Source of the DNA: Erodium maritimum
Lineage: Eukaryota; Streptophyta; Magnoliopsida; Geraniales; Geraniaceae
Direction of reading: 5' to 3'
DNA: 64,000 bases
NCBI GenBank assembly: GCA_963921825.1
Contig: OY997592.1
Span: 17,611,432 to 17,675,431 of the forward strand
Shown: positions 49,067-59,018 of the stretch, piece by piece
Layout: each line of letters opens with the position of its first letter
Numbering within the stretch: position 1 is the first letter of the stretch
Made by a program: the position numbers and the translations under genes
Notes under the pieces: model-generated
What the model was told of the DNA's origin: nothing
Seen by the model: the letters and a program-made list of their open reading frames with translations, nothing else
The model's database searches: none

Positions 49067-50219
49067 CTCGAAAGATCGCTGCAATAGCACGTACAATTCA
49101 ACTCAGTTTAAAACAAACGAAACGATTTAAGCAAAATGGGCGTCCTCGAACGTCTCAACAGATCCTAATTGGATCGAGGGTAAGTAGATAAGTCGTATAT
49201 AGTACTTATATAGGCACAGAAGTCCGCACATTGTGCGTCTCACCCAGCAAACAAGTAATGCAACCAACTCCCATAGGAGGCAAAGTTCACGCACAACTGT
49301 ACCCATCACTAGGGTCTCAAAGTGCGAAGCAAATAGTGTGGAATTAAGTCCTCAATTCTTTTATCATAGGCTTTCTCTTTTTCCAATTTCCTTATCTTTT
49401 ACCCAAAATAATTAAGTAGATCTCGCATCGTTACAACTTGATTCAGGCGTCTCCGAACCTCGCTGTAACCACTTGACATCCAATCATCACGTTTGACTAC
49501 AGTGGCGCCCTGAGTCAACCCGTGACAGAACAACCCATCTAGTTTTACAGAAAATTCGGCATGACCTATTCGTATTTTCCACTAATCATCTGTTTAAATG
49601 AGACATTTTACCAAATCAAATTTCACAAGTTATTCAATACAAAGAGTTCTCAAGCTTTGCAAAGTATGCACACAATCAAAAGGGTGCAAGAATACCCGAG
49701 TTCCAGATCTTTTCAACTTTGATTCTTTAAACAATTCTCAACACTCAAACAATTTCCCAAAATCTTAACATTCCAATCCTTCCTTAAGTTCACTATTTGA
49801 TCACTCCCCATTCCGACAAGTCACAATCCACTAACTCCAATCTCCCACGCCATTAACCCTTCAATCAACTAATCCCTTCAACCTTAACAACACGAAAGAC
49901 TCACACGGTGGTAACACGCTCGGCATAGAATTTGCTCAACAATAAACAATACGGTTCTATCCTTGCTTGTTAATCCAATACCGATCTCAACCATTTGGTT
50001 TCCCCGATCACTGCACCTTACAGGCCATAGGGTAAGGATATTTCTCAAGCGATGTAATCAATGCAAACTAAAGATTTAAATTTGAACAAATCAGTAAGAC
50101 TCGAGTCGTTCTCACTCTATGCATTAGTGTCTTTCACCTGCATCACTGAGTATACGACTTAGACCTCCTAACTCTACCCACCTAGCTGACGTTGGTCCGA
50201 GTTTTTTTTGAAAACAAGG

Positions 50220-51861
50220 TCCTATCATCTCTCACCTACAGTTCGCAGACGACACCCTCCTCTTTGTGCAAGGATCCGAGAATGATCTTTTAAGACTCAA
50301 GAGCACCCTCCTTACTTTCCAATTCAGCTCGGGACTGAAGATTAATTTTGAGAAGTCCACTGCTATCTTATTGAATGCTAGGACCTTGTGCACGGACTCG
50401 TTGGCTTCGGCTTTGGGGTGTTTGGTTGGCTCATTACCAATCAAATACCTTGGTTTTCAATTGGGAGCTAACCCGAGGCGTTTGGCTTTTTGGGAACCTG
50501 TTATCCGGAAATTCAAGGAATCCCTTGCCTTGTGGAAGACAAAGGATCTTTCCATGTCTGGAAGGCTAGTCCTGATCAAGTCCACTCTCTCGGCATTACC
50601 CATCTTCTTTATGTCGCTATTCAAGGCTCCAAAGGGGGTCATAAGGGAACTCGAAGCCTGGAGTAGACGGGTTGTTTGGCACAATAGAGCCCGGTGTTCT
50701 GCAAGGTTAGATGGTCCAATGTCTGTAAGACAATGGCTGAAGGTGGCTTGGGTATTCAGGGTTTGGAAAGGGTGAATAACAGCTTGCTAGCGAAATGGTT
50801 CTGGCGTTTCGCTTCTGAAAAAAGACTCTCTATGGAAGCAGGTTTTGTGTGCCAAGTTCGGCTGGGATCAGAATGAATGGGACCTCACAGCACTCGACAA
50901 ACCAGGTTCCTCCTTCCTCTTTAGTCACATTATGGCCTTGTCTGCAGGGCAACCTTTCAGGAACCTCTTTGGGAACCAGAGTCTTCATTGGAAGCTTGGA
51001 AAGGGGGACCGCATTAGATTCTGGCAAGACATTTGGGTTGGTCCTTTGGCCCTTCGTTATCGCTTTCCCCGTCTTTATCTTATTTGCATAGGGAAGTGGC
51101 TACGAGTTGGGGAATTATGGTCTGATGGTACCTGGCACCTGATCTATCGCCGTACCTTCTTGTTCTCATACGAATGGGATGACTCGGCTCTTTCAATGGA
51201 GCTCCTTGGCACGGTTTCGGTCCGTCCGGCTCTTCCTGATTCAGTCACTTGGTCACAGAGAGAAGTTGGTTTCTCCTCTGCCTCTGCTTACTTGTTGCTA
51301 TCAGATTCTGACCCTACTCCAGTTTCTTGGGCTGGTATTCTTTGGGTCAAGAACCTTCCGCCCAAGTATAGCTCCTTAGTATGGTTATTAGCTCACAACG
51401 ATGTCCCTACTAAGGTCTTTCTGGAGGAAAGGGGTATACGAGTTTCGATTCAGGACATGCTCTGCAATTTGTGTTCCCTGATTTTTGAGGACTCCTCTCA
51501 CCTGTTCTTGCACTGTACATATGCTTGGCATTTTTGGTCGAAAGTCTATGTCTGGTGGTCACTTGTTTGGGTAGTACCGGGAGACTGCGTATCCTGTTTG
51601 TTTGCTTGGAGAGGGCTTAATAGCAAGAGATGGTGGAAGGTTTGGGTCAAGGTAGCTTATCTGTGCTTCTGGCACATTTGGCTGCAGAGGAATTCTGCAG
51701 TATTCAGGCAGCAGTTTGAGCCCGTTGAGGCAGTTTTTCTTAGGTTGCAGACACACAGCTACAGTGTGTGCAAAATGGCGGGGGATCTTCTTGAAGGGGC
51801 TAGCTTATGCACTTGGATAGCTTCTCCGTCTCTCTGTTTTACTTGTGCTCGTAGGAGCTAA
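50220..51861 (+). pseudogene. LINE ORF2, second part: RT catalytic site to zf-RVT
   Basis: The frame resumes as GPIISHLQFADDTLLF; the FADD catalytic codons are at 50242-50253. Then come GLKINFEKS and YLGFQLG (RT thumb), a frameshift near 50690, AEGGLGIQGLERVNNSLL, a second frameshift at the A6 run near 50816, and a long C-terminal part (50845-51861) with the zf-RVT zinc-ribbon-like segment LWVKNLPPKYSSLVWLL ... CNLCSLIFEDSSHLFLHCTYA. It ends in CARRS at 51861. The last 340 residues are uninterrupted. Confidence 0.92.
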
Positions 51862-51933
51862 TCTGTTATAGGTTGTTTTATTTCTTTGGAGTTTATTTTG
51901 GGGACTCATCCCCTTGGCTTTGTAAAATTTATC

Positions 51934-51960
51934 AAAAAAAAAAAAAACTTAATCGACAAA
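51934..51960 (+). repeat. LINE poly-A tail and right target duplication
   Basis: A run of 14 A is followed by CTTAATCGACAAA; the last A of the run is shared with the duplication ACTTAATCGACAAA (51947-51960). Confidence 0.92.
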
Positions 51961-53169
51961 ACCAAAATAAGACAAGCCCAACACATTCTTATGATTACCT
52001 CATCGTATATGCCCAAGTTCATTTAATTGTTGTTGCTCTCTAAAAATTAAAGACACTTAGAAACGAACTCGTGTTTATTGATCCTTTTGATTTTGGACTA
52101 AGAAATTAGAAACTACGAATCATTCATGTTCATGGTTTCTGGTATTTCCTCTCTGTTGAACATCTTCACGTCAACGATTGGGAATCAACTTCATCTTCTA
52201 TGAGTGAATCATTTACCAAGAGTATGGATAGTAGAACTCCATGTGATAGGTACATAAAGCCAACTCTACTTATCATCTTGTTTAATCATGAAATGAAACT
52301 TTTGTAATACCTCTTTTATTTCAATAATTTTAGAAGAGGTTATCTTTCTCTTGACTTGCACTTTGGTCAAGTTAATCTTGTTTTCTTATAGAACCTTTAA
52401 GTTTATAGTGTATATAAGTACCCCCGAGTTTCAACATTATCGAACCCAATGAGACTCAAGCTTTTATCTCATAAACAATTTATGGATTATTTTTCGATAA
52501 ATTATCATGTTTTTTACTACATATTTTAGTACAAACCAAAAACATTTTAGTACCAATTATTTATATTTGATATATAGGATTCATGTGTGGATGCATATTA
52601 AGGGAAGTATGAAATATTAAATCAACACTTACTGATTTTCTCATTTGGTTGTTTCACTTTTTTTTCTCTCATCAAATGCTTGTATTTAGTATTGGAGCCC
52701 CCGAAAATTTGACAGCTTACTTTTTAATATAAAAATCCACACTTTTTTCTTTGGTTTTGATCCATTCGTTTGTTTGATACCTCTATTTAATTCACTAGTA
52801 TACTGAACTTGCATGTTTTGTTTCGTTATCGATAATTTTTCGCTACTAATAAAGATCCATAAAGTTGGTAGAAGTTTCAACAATCAAGAAAAATTGTGTT
52901 CCTTTTAGATGAGAACTATTTTTTTCTATAAAACCAATTTGAATCGAGATCAAAATTGGTCCACCTAGCATTAAAATTTAATTTCAAAATTAGAACATAA
53001 ATATTTTCGTTTGATTAGGTTTGATCAAATACTAACAAATTCTTAATTTTATTTGGTCTTTTTTCGACCCAAGGCCTTAAACGGTTGATTATTAAATTTT
53101 ATGAGGCATTTTCAATATGAAGCCTTGAACGATTGCTTAACTTGCTTTAAGCTTAAGACGGCCCTGAGT

Positions 53170-53220
53170 TCATCATCTGGGTGAAAATGTGGAATGCACA
53201 CATTTTCACCCGGATGATGA
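53170..53220. repeat. 22-bp stem hairpin with 7-base loop
   Basis: The arms 53170-53191 (TCATCATCTGGGTGAAAATG...) and 53199-53220 are inverted copies with one mismatch; the loop is GAATGCA. A short ATG/GAT repeat follows (53214-53230). The hairpin overlaps the right target duplication of the hAT-like element. It could be a tiny inverted-repeat element or a chance palindrome. Confidence 0.85.
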
Positions 53221-53285
53221 TGATGATGATAATGATCATGCATTGCAGACCAAAACCCAACAATAATGATACTATTAAATGGTAG

Positions 53286-54725
53286 GTGATCACAGATCAC
53301 CATCTACATTTCTTCTTATTGACTTGTATTTTGCAAGCGGTCGTTGTTGCACAAGTTGGTCGTCGGCCTCGGAGGAACGGTAAGTTCGTAGAACAAAAAG
53401 ATGAGGTTTTTGTTAATGGTTTACCTTTCGAAGCATCGGAAGAATGGAATCTTAATGTGTTCAGTCCATTCGGTACGATTGTGTTCGTTAAAGTTCCCAA
53501 ACGTCCTAGCCGAAGCCATCGATACTTTGGTTTTGTTCGCTTTGATTTAGAAGGTGCAGCGGCTAAGGCAATTGAGGTTTTGAACGGGTTTAAAATCGAC
53601 GGGTACATGTTATTTGTTGCCACGGCTTGGCATCGCCGGACATCAGCAGCTCCGATGACGGAATCTAGTACGCCAAGGGGGTGCTCTGTTTTCGGTGGTC
53701 CGAAACAGAGCATCCAAGGATTGCCAGTTTAGCGAATCACAAAGGATGTTCAGGGCTATCTGGAGACGCAAGTTTCTAGCGGGGCGGTGATAGGTGTCGG
53801 AGACTCGCCGGAGAAGCTCTGTCACGGCGTGGATCGTTTGAATTCAAATCCCGCGTCTGTTACGGGTGAGTTTGAAATGGATTGCAATCGTGATTATGTT
53901 TTTGTTTTAGTTGATTACGCTGGATTTAGGGAAGGTGATGCCCTTGATTATGGGGATAGAGGTTGCGCTGATACTGGGATGACGGAGGACGATGATGATG
54001 CTGTTGGGGTTCAAGATGGGCATGTTGTTGCAGATAGGCCTGTGTATACGGGCCTGTTCCACATCATGTTGCAGATGGGCTTGCTCTAGTATACGGGCCT
54101 GCTCCTCAGAATGGTGCAGACGGGCCTGCTCCAATATACGAGCATGTTCCACAACATGTTGAAGACGGGCCGGTTCTAGCCCAACATTTGCAGCTGCTTC
54201 AGTCTGGTCAAGACTCGATCACATGTTTTGAAGCAACTTTGGGTGTGGCAACGTTTCAAGCGTCTCAGAAGGCGGACTCTTTGTGGAAGGATGCCCTTGT
54301 CAAGAAGCGGGAGAGTCGTCCCCCTAAGCATTTAACGGACTTATACTCTTTGTCGTGCAAGCCAAATATCTCTAGAGATCGGGATAGGTATGTTCGTCCC
54401 GTCGACATTGGGAAACAGGTTGAGTAAGTTAGAAATGGAGAAACTCAAGGCGTAGTGTCGTCTCAGGGTCCCGACGCATGAAATGCAATTCGTGAGTTGG
54501 CTGCCAAGAAGAAGACTACGACTATCCGTCGTTGACAGGCGAGGGTTTCTTTTTTCTGTTTTTGCTCCTTGTGTTTTCTTTTTAGAAAAGGCTTGGCCTT
54601 TTGGTTCCTCTTGCTGGAACTCCTTTGATCGTTGGTTGCCAACCTGCTTCTTTTTGAAACAAGACTTTCCGATTCCTTTTCTGAAATCGGTCTTTCTAAT
54701 AAATTTTCGAGCTTTTAAAAAAAAG
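53286..54725 (+). pseudogene. RRM-protein fragment, copy 2 (LINE ORF1-like)
   Basis: The first frame (to 53732) has a basic start RRPRRNGKFVEQ, then an RRM: RNP2-like EVFVNGLPF, NVFSPFGTI, RNP1-like YFGFVRF and VLNGFKIDGYMLFVA. RRMs bind single-stranded RNA. The reading then changes frame and continues with acidic segments (FEMDCNRDYVFVLVDYAGF, TEDDDDAVGV), three 45-bp repeats, and a tail VKKRESRPPKHLTDLYSLSC to 54427. A pyrimidine-rich stretch, an AATAAATTTT word (54698-54707) and an A8 run end it. The 3' end looks like a retrotransposed copy, and BNR-type plant LINEs carry an RRM in ORF1. No ORF2 is present. Host gene remnant is the alternative. Confidence 0.65.
54045..54179 (+). repeat. 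Three 45-bp tandem repeats in the RRM ORF
   Basis: Units 54045-54089, 54090-54134 and 54135-54179 are each exactly 45 bp and begin TATACG. In the frame that leads into the tail they encode 15-residue units of the pattern YGPxPxxxxDGxxxx, such as YGPAPQNGADGPAP. Confidence 0.9.
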
Positions 54726-54729
54726 AATT

Positions 54730-55368
54730 GATGAAAAACACAGACATTGAGCTTTGCAGAAGTAAAAAGTTACGAGGAAAAGAAAGTGAAGGATCCATTT
54801 TAATGGATATTGCTAAGATTTGGGGAAAGCTGAGGATCTTTCAGGACCAACTTTAGCTTAAGATGATGTGTAGTTTTACTACAGACTAAACCCAGTTCTG
54901 ATTGAACAATTAGGATCAAAAGGATCTAAGACCTTTAACTTTTAACACTAATTTCATCTATGTACTTTTTTTGAAACAAATATATGGGGTATTGTATTAC
55001 TGTAAAAGGTAACCCTTACAGGTTAGGGCATAACTGCTCAGGATTCCAGATATTTGTCTTAGTCGACCGTAGTCCACCAGACGCCCATGGATCCGTAAAA
55101 AAAGTCTGCTTTTGCCCGCAGATCTGAAACTCAAGAGTTCCCCTTACCGAAATGTCAAAAATACAGGAAAAGACATACCTAAACCAACAAGACCAAGGAC
55201 CTAATCGAATTAAAGAAAGGTAATAAGCAACATTAAAGAAAACTGAAAATAGTGCTCTGATTGCGGCTTTCCCGAGACTCCTCAGCACCCGTAGTCCCGG
55301 GTCTGTGGGTATAGTCCGTAGACGGACCCTCCCACCCCCGCCTAGTCTTCTAATTTTTCCGAAGGAGG
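54730..55368. other. Unassigned
   Basis: A minus-strand frame (55288-55016, 90 codons) has hydrophobic stretches but no known domain. Nothing else is supported. Confidence 0.35.
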
Positions 55369-55687
55369 CTAAACCGCCTCCGTCTGTGGATCCTGGATGT
55401 CCTCCTCGGCTCTAAGAAGCCGGGTAATTTCCATCGAAATCTCATGTTCATCTGGCAGAGCTTGTGGGCGACGGCGAGGCGGTTCCGGCAGAAACTTCGG
55501 GTCTGTGCCGGTTAGCAGATTAAAGACAGCCACCGGAGAGACTGAGACTGCCGAGATCACGACCATGGTGTGGTTGTTAGCCTGGTCGGAGTCCACGGCG
55601 GGGTTGCAGATCGTGCTCGGGACGTTGGTTGGCGGGGGTATCTTCGTGGTACGATGGAGGTGGTGATCGGCGTTCATGGGGGTGGGA

Positions 55688-55704
55688 GGGGGGGGGGGGG
55701 GGGG
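55688..55704 (+). repeat. Homopolymer, 17 G
   Basis: Uninterrupted G17, preceded by GGTGGGA. It is prone to slippage and base-calling error. Confidence 0.95.
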
Positions 55705-55760
55705 TTTCCGACCTTTTCCGGGAGGAGAGCCTCCAAAGACAGGGCAGTAGGTGTCGGGAG

Positions 55761-56928
55761 TGTTAGTCTTAGTGCCTGTAGTTCAATCCTAAATGTCCAA
55801 ATGTATATATCATCGTTAGCAATAAAATTAAAGCGGCTTTATATTACTTATGTGTTGGAGTAATATATCGATGTGTGCTCTGATCTATGCCCACCATGCG
55901 AATAGAACCATAGATCGAGATAGATCACACTCGATGGGTCCCTAGTCAACAAAGCTTCACTAGAAGCGACTAGTATGAAAGATGGCTCTTTATGGCTTAC
56001 GTTCTGTTAGTCATTGGAATGGGATTCCGGAGTCTGATCATAGATATCACGTGGGACATGATATTGGACGACCCGCCCTGAATATGTGCCATAGATTAAG
56101 TCATGAACATATTCAATGTTGTAGCTTGTCATGTATCCTTAGACCAAGGAGTCTTTGTGATCGCTATGTAGTCAACAACTGAGTTTGACCTGAGCCTAAC
56201 GTTGTCCGTAACAGGGCTTCCATAACGGCCAGGATCGAGACAAGGCTTGGAGTCTTGGGATTGATCGCGTCGGATAATGTTGGACATTTCCGGTATGGAA
56301 GGCATGGAGGCGATGAGCGAATCACGGGACCTCGTTGGAAATGGCCACGGGCCATGTTCCAAGAGGCCCATGAAAGACCCATGCAACCAAGGCCCATGGA
56401 ACTAATTAATCAAGTCTTGATTAATTAGTACTAAGTAAGCAAGACAAGGATTAAGGTGTTGGTGATTCACCACCTAACCCAATCTTGTCTTGCCATACTT
56501 TGTCTTATTTACACCTTACTTGACACCATACTTGTCCCATGCCTTTAGTTGGACAAGTATGGGTTTTGTTATGTTTAAGTCATCTTTTTTCAACATAACA
56601 AACACAAGACAAGAATAGGAAACACATTTTCTCTCCCTCTTCCATGGCCATTTCGGGTTTGGCTAGTTTCCACCTCCATTTTTGTGTTCTTGAGTCCTCA
56701 AAGAGAAGAACTACGTGGCTTTGATTCCCATGTGGATACGTAGGCGTCTTGGAGACTCAAGCCAATCATTCGTTAACCGGTGTTCTTGTTTTGGTAAGAG
56801 ATAGTGCTGAATTTTTCTCTTGTGAATCCATTCTTTGTTAGTTGTTTCATGGTTTTAATCGTCTCTTGGTTTGTATTGATTTTCCGCTGTGAGTTGGTTC
56901 ATCTCCAACCCTAGCTCGAGACCCAACA
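55761..56928. mobile_element. Solo LTR, TGTTAG type, short version (1168 bp)
   Basis: It begins TGTTAGTCTTAGTGCC, ends TCGAGACCCAACA, and is flanked by perfect GGGAG duplications (55756-55760 and 56929-56933). It matches 8038-9703 over its first ~460 and last ~700 bases and lacks about 500 bp of the middle found there. No internal region is present, so it is a solo LTR left by LTR-LTR recombination. Confidence 0.92.
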
Positions 56929-57230
56929 GGGAGCCCGGACAGGAAGCGTTGAAGACGATGACCGGAAGCAATGGATGGCCGGCAGATCTTCGGCGGTCAC
57001 GACTGGAAGGTCGGCAGTGTAAAAAACGCAGGTGGGGCGCGGCGCAAGGCGAAGGTAGATGGCGGACGGGAAGGTTGTGAAACCTGAAGCAGGCCCACGG
57101 TGGCACACGCCGATTGGAGGGGTGATCGGCGACGACGAGAGGTCAACCCCTGAGGGATACGATGCGAAACCCTAAAGGGTTGATCCATCAAGTTAATACC
57201 TGATTGGAGAAAGACCATGGAAGCCATGGT

Positions 57231-58131
57231 TGCAGAGAGCTCGAAGCTGTTTAGTGCCGGCTCCCAAGGAGAACACTTTTTTATTTTATTTCATCTATAT
57301 TTAATTGATGGCATTGCTATTGTCGTCTTTCAAGAAAAAAATATTGTCCAAATTAATCTGACACAACTTCTGCAAATTTACAAAATCATTAGGAGTTGAT
57401 CAAGTGGGTGGTGCAATGTTATTTCATCTAGAATTTGTCAAACCTACCCATCAATTACTTCCGGCATAAAGATGGATTAAAATGAACTAATCTTACAAAA
57501 ACACACTTCTCATTTGACTTTACTGAGCTCTAAATTTTCATATGAACTTTTAATTTTTCTCACTCACTCCACACTCTTTAGTGATAGATGCCAAAAACTC
57601 CCCTACAGAATGATAGATGTTATATTTGTATTGTAAAGTTAAAAAAATGAAAATTTAGCATAGTTGTACACGAAAACTTAAAAATCAGTGTAGTCAAGTT
57701 TTGAAAGTGTACTCATGTATTATACATACATACGATAGATACACCTTGAACGTATCACTGAAACCTCACATCTAGGGTTTTAAAAATCGTTAGACGCTAA
57801 TCAAACGATTAGGTCTTTAGGGATTAATCGATAATTAATCAGCTCGGTCAACAAAAAATAGCATCTCGACGGGCGCTTAGCCGGGACCTAGTCGGGACTT
57901 TTAGAACACTACTCACAACTATACAGGAAATGTCATCAGCGCTCCTCATATTGACTGCCACCCCAGAAGGTGCTTCGCCGCTGCCCAAGCATCCCTAATG
58001 GGCCTCACAGTGTCCCGCTACTTCCTGGTTCGACATCACCTGGGCCCAAACATCACACCATATTTCAATCAACTAAGCCCCCCAAAAACCCAACTTTTTA
58101 CTTTCAAACACTAACCTTCCAGTTCCACAGC
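57231..58131. other. AT-rich intergenic stretch
   Basis: No gene. At about 57772-57910 is a segment beginning TAGGGTTTTAAAAATCG and containing GATTAATCGATAATTAATC and CGGGACCTAGTCGGGAC, which resembles decayed ends of small plant DNA transposons. This is a resemblance only; no target duplication was found. Confidence 0.4.
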
Positions 58132-59010
58132 TAGGGTTGGGCAAATATCCGGCCGTCACCGAAAACCGACCGTCACCGACCATCCCCATCACCGGAATTA
58201 CCCGAACCGGTGTCACCGGCGACGGTTACGGTTAAGAAAATACCAACCCGACAACATTTTGGGTTTATCTTCCAAACCGGTAAAAAACCGACCGACCGGC
58301 TTTAGGTGTGTATATAAAAATGTTTATGTTTTGTTTTACTAATTTGATGGTTATAGTATTACAGGACGTTTAAATTAAATGTTGACACTAGTATTAGATT
58401 AACAATGTAACAGAGGTAAAATATAGGAGATTAGTTTACTTTTAATCATAAATTTGCCTATAAACAATTATGTAGTAAGTTGGTTGTTCAAATTAAAATA
58501 AATTAAATGTTGACACTAGTATTAATAAATTTATTTGATTTTAAAATTCAAAGTTTATTTGATTGTAATGAACTTGAATTTAAATCCGTGTACTTGAATA
58601 AACATACATTTTAATCCTTTATTTATTATTTGTGTCATGTATTTAACTCGAAGGTTTTTGTTTTTAGAGACCATTAAAAACTTTTTTAAAAATGTTTTTC
58701 TTGATGTAACAGCTTAATAATAAATTACTAGTAATAATTGATTGTGTTTTTGTTGTAAATTGGTTTTATTGTTCTAGTTGTTTCAGAAATTGATGTTTTT
58801 TTCTTCTATTTTGAGCTTTAATTGAAAGCCCAAAAGAAAGCCCAATGGGCCGGTTAAAAACTGTAACCGGCCGGTTCCGTGATGGTCGGTTTTTAAGTTT
58901 CCCGTTGGAACCCGGTGCGGTGACGGTTATGGATTTCAAGTAACCGGTCCTCCCGGTTTGGGTTACGGATAATGAAAATATTGTCGGGACCCGGTCGATG
59001 CCCACCCCTA
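58132..59010. mobile_element. Non-autonomous hAT element (879 bp)
   Basis: Terminal inverted repeats TAGGGTTGGGCA (left) and TGCCCACCCCTA (right) match at 11 of 12 positions. The flanks are a perfect 8-bp duplication, TCCACAGC (58124-58131 and 59011-59018). The sub-terminal 100-200 bp on both sides are full of CCGGT/ACCGG words, as in many hAT elements, where they serve as transposase-binding repeats. The AT-rich core has no transposase; it would need one in trans. Confidence 0.93.
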
Positions 59011-59018
59011 TCCACAGC

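Larger units (their letters stand above)
41394..50219 (-). mobile_element. Del/Tekay-like Gypsy chromovirus inside the LINE
   Basis: Minus-strand element. From its downstream end: 3' LTR (41394-44366), polypurine tract, pol (chromodomain, integrase, RNase H, RT, protease), gag, and leader (about 49067-50219). A chromodomain at the end of integrase, two CCHC knuckles in gag and a 3-kb LTR suit the Del/Tekay clade. A second LTR is not seen at the right side, so it is incomplete; gag-pol has about two or three interruptions. The LINE continues at both sides in the same codon. It is the coding reference for the LTR family filling 1-19.7 kb. Confidence 0.92.
37772..51946 (+). mobile_element. L1-type LINE, near full length, split by a Gypsy
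   Basis: It starts just after the 14-bp duplication ACTTAATCGACAAA and ends in a poly-A run (51934-51947) before the second copy at 51947-51960. Without the Gypsy (41394-50219) it is about 5.35 kb. Order: ORF1 (37789-39368), ORF2 endonuclease and RT (39371-41393), then RT catalytic part, thumb and zf-RVT (50220-51861), a short 3' tail and poly-A. The long target duplication and poly-A show target-primed reverse transcription. It lies in plus orientation within the hAT-like element. ORF1 has one frameshift and ORF2 about three. Confidence 0.93.
37139..53166. mobile_element. hAT-like DNA transposon carrying a nested LINE and Gypsy
   Basis: Left end CAGGGCCGACCC at 37139, right end ACGGCCCTG at 53166: terminal inverted repeats CAGGGCCG. 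The 8-bp flanks are identical, AGTTCATC (37131-37138 and 53167-53174), as the hAT superfamily makes. With the LINE (37772-51946) and one copy of its target duplication set aside, the element is about 1.84 kb: 37139-37771 plus 51961-53166. It is AT-rich with no transposase frame, so it is non-autonomous. Sub-terminal GGGCCTAAAACG and AGGCCTTAAACGG words near the two ends support one element. Confidence 0.88.
55369..57230 (-). pseudogene. Unrecognised minus-strand ORF split by a solo LTR
   Basis: Setting aside the solo LTR at 55761-56928, the minus strand reads from MASMVFLQSGINLMD (57227) through proline- and serine-rich segments to a 102-codon frame that starts MNADHHLHRTTKIPPPTN (55677) and ends EEDIQDPQTEAV at 55369. 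The last part holds FNLLTGTDPKFLPEPPRRRPQ and LPDEHEISMEITRLLRAEE. I recognise no family. The pieces are not in one frame; a 17-base G run at 55688-55704 lies between them. It may be a retroelement 5' region or a degenerate host gene. Confidence 0.4.

Noticed and set aside
57772-57910. A separate small DNA transposon
   Set aside because: It resembles ends of such elements, but no inverted-repeat pair or target duplication could be found.
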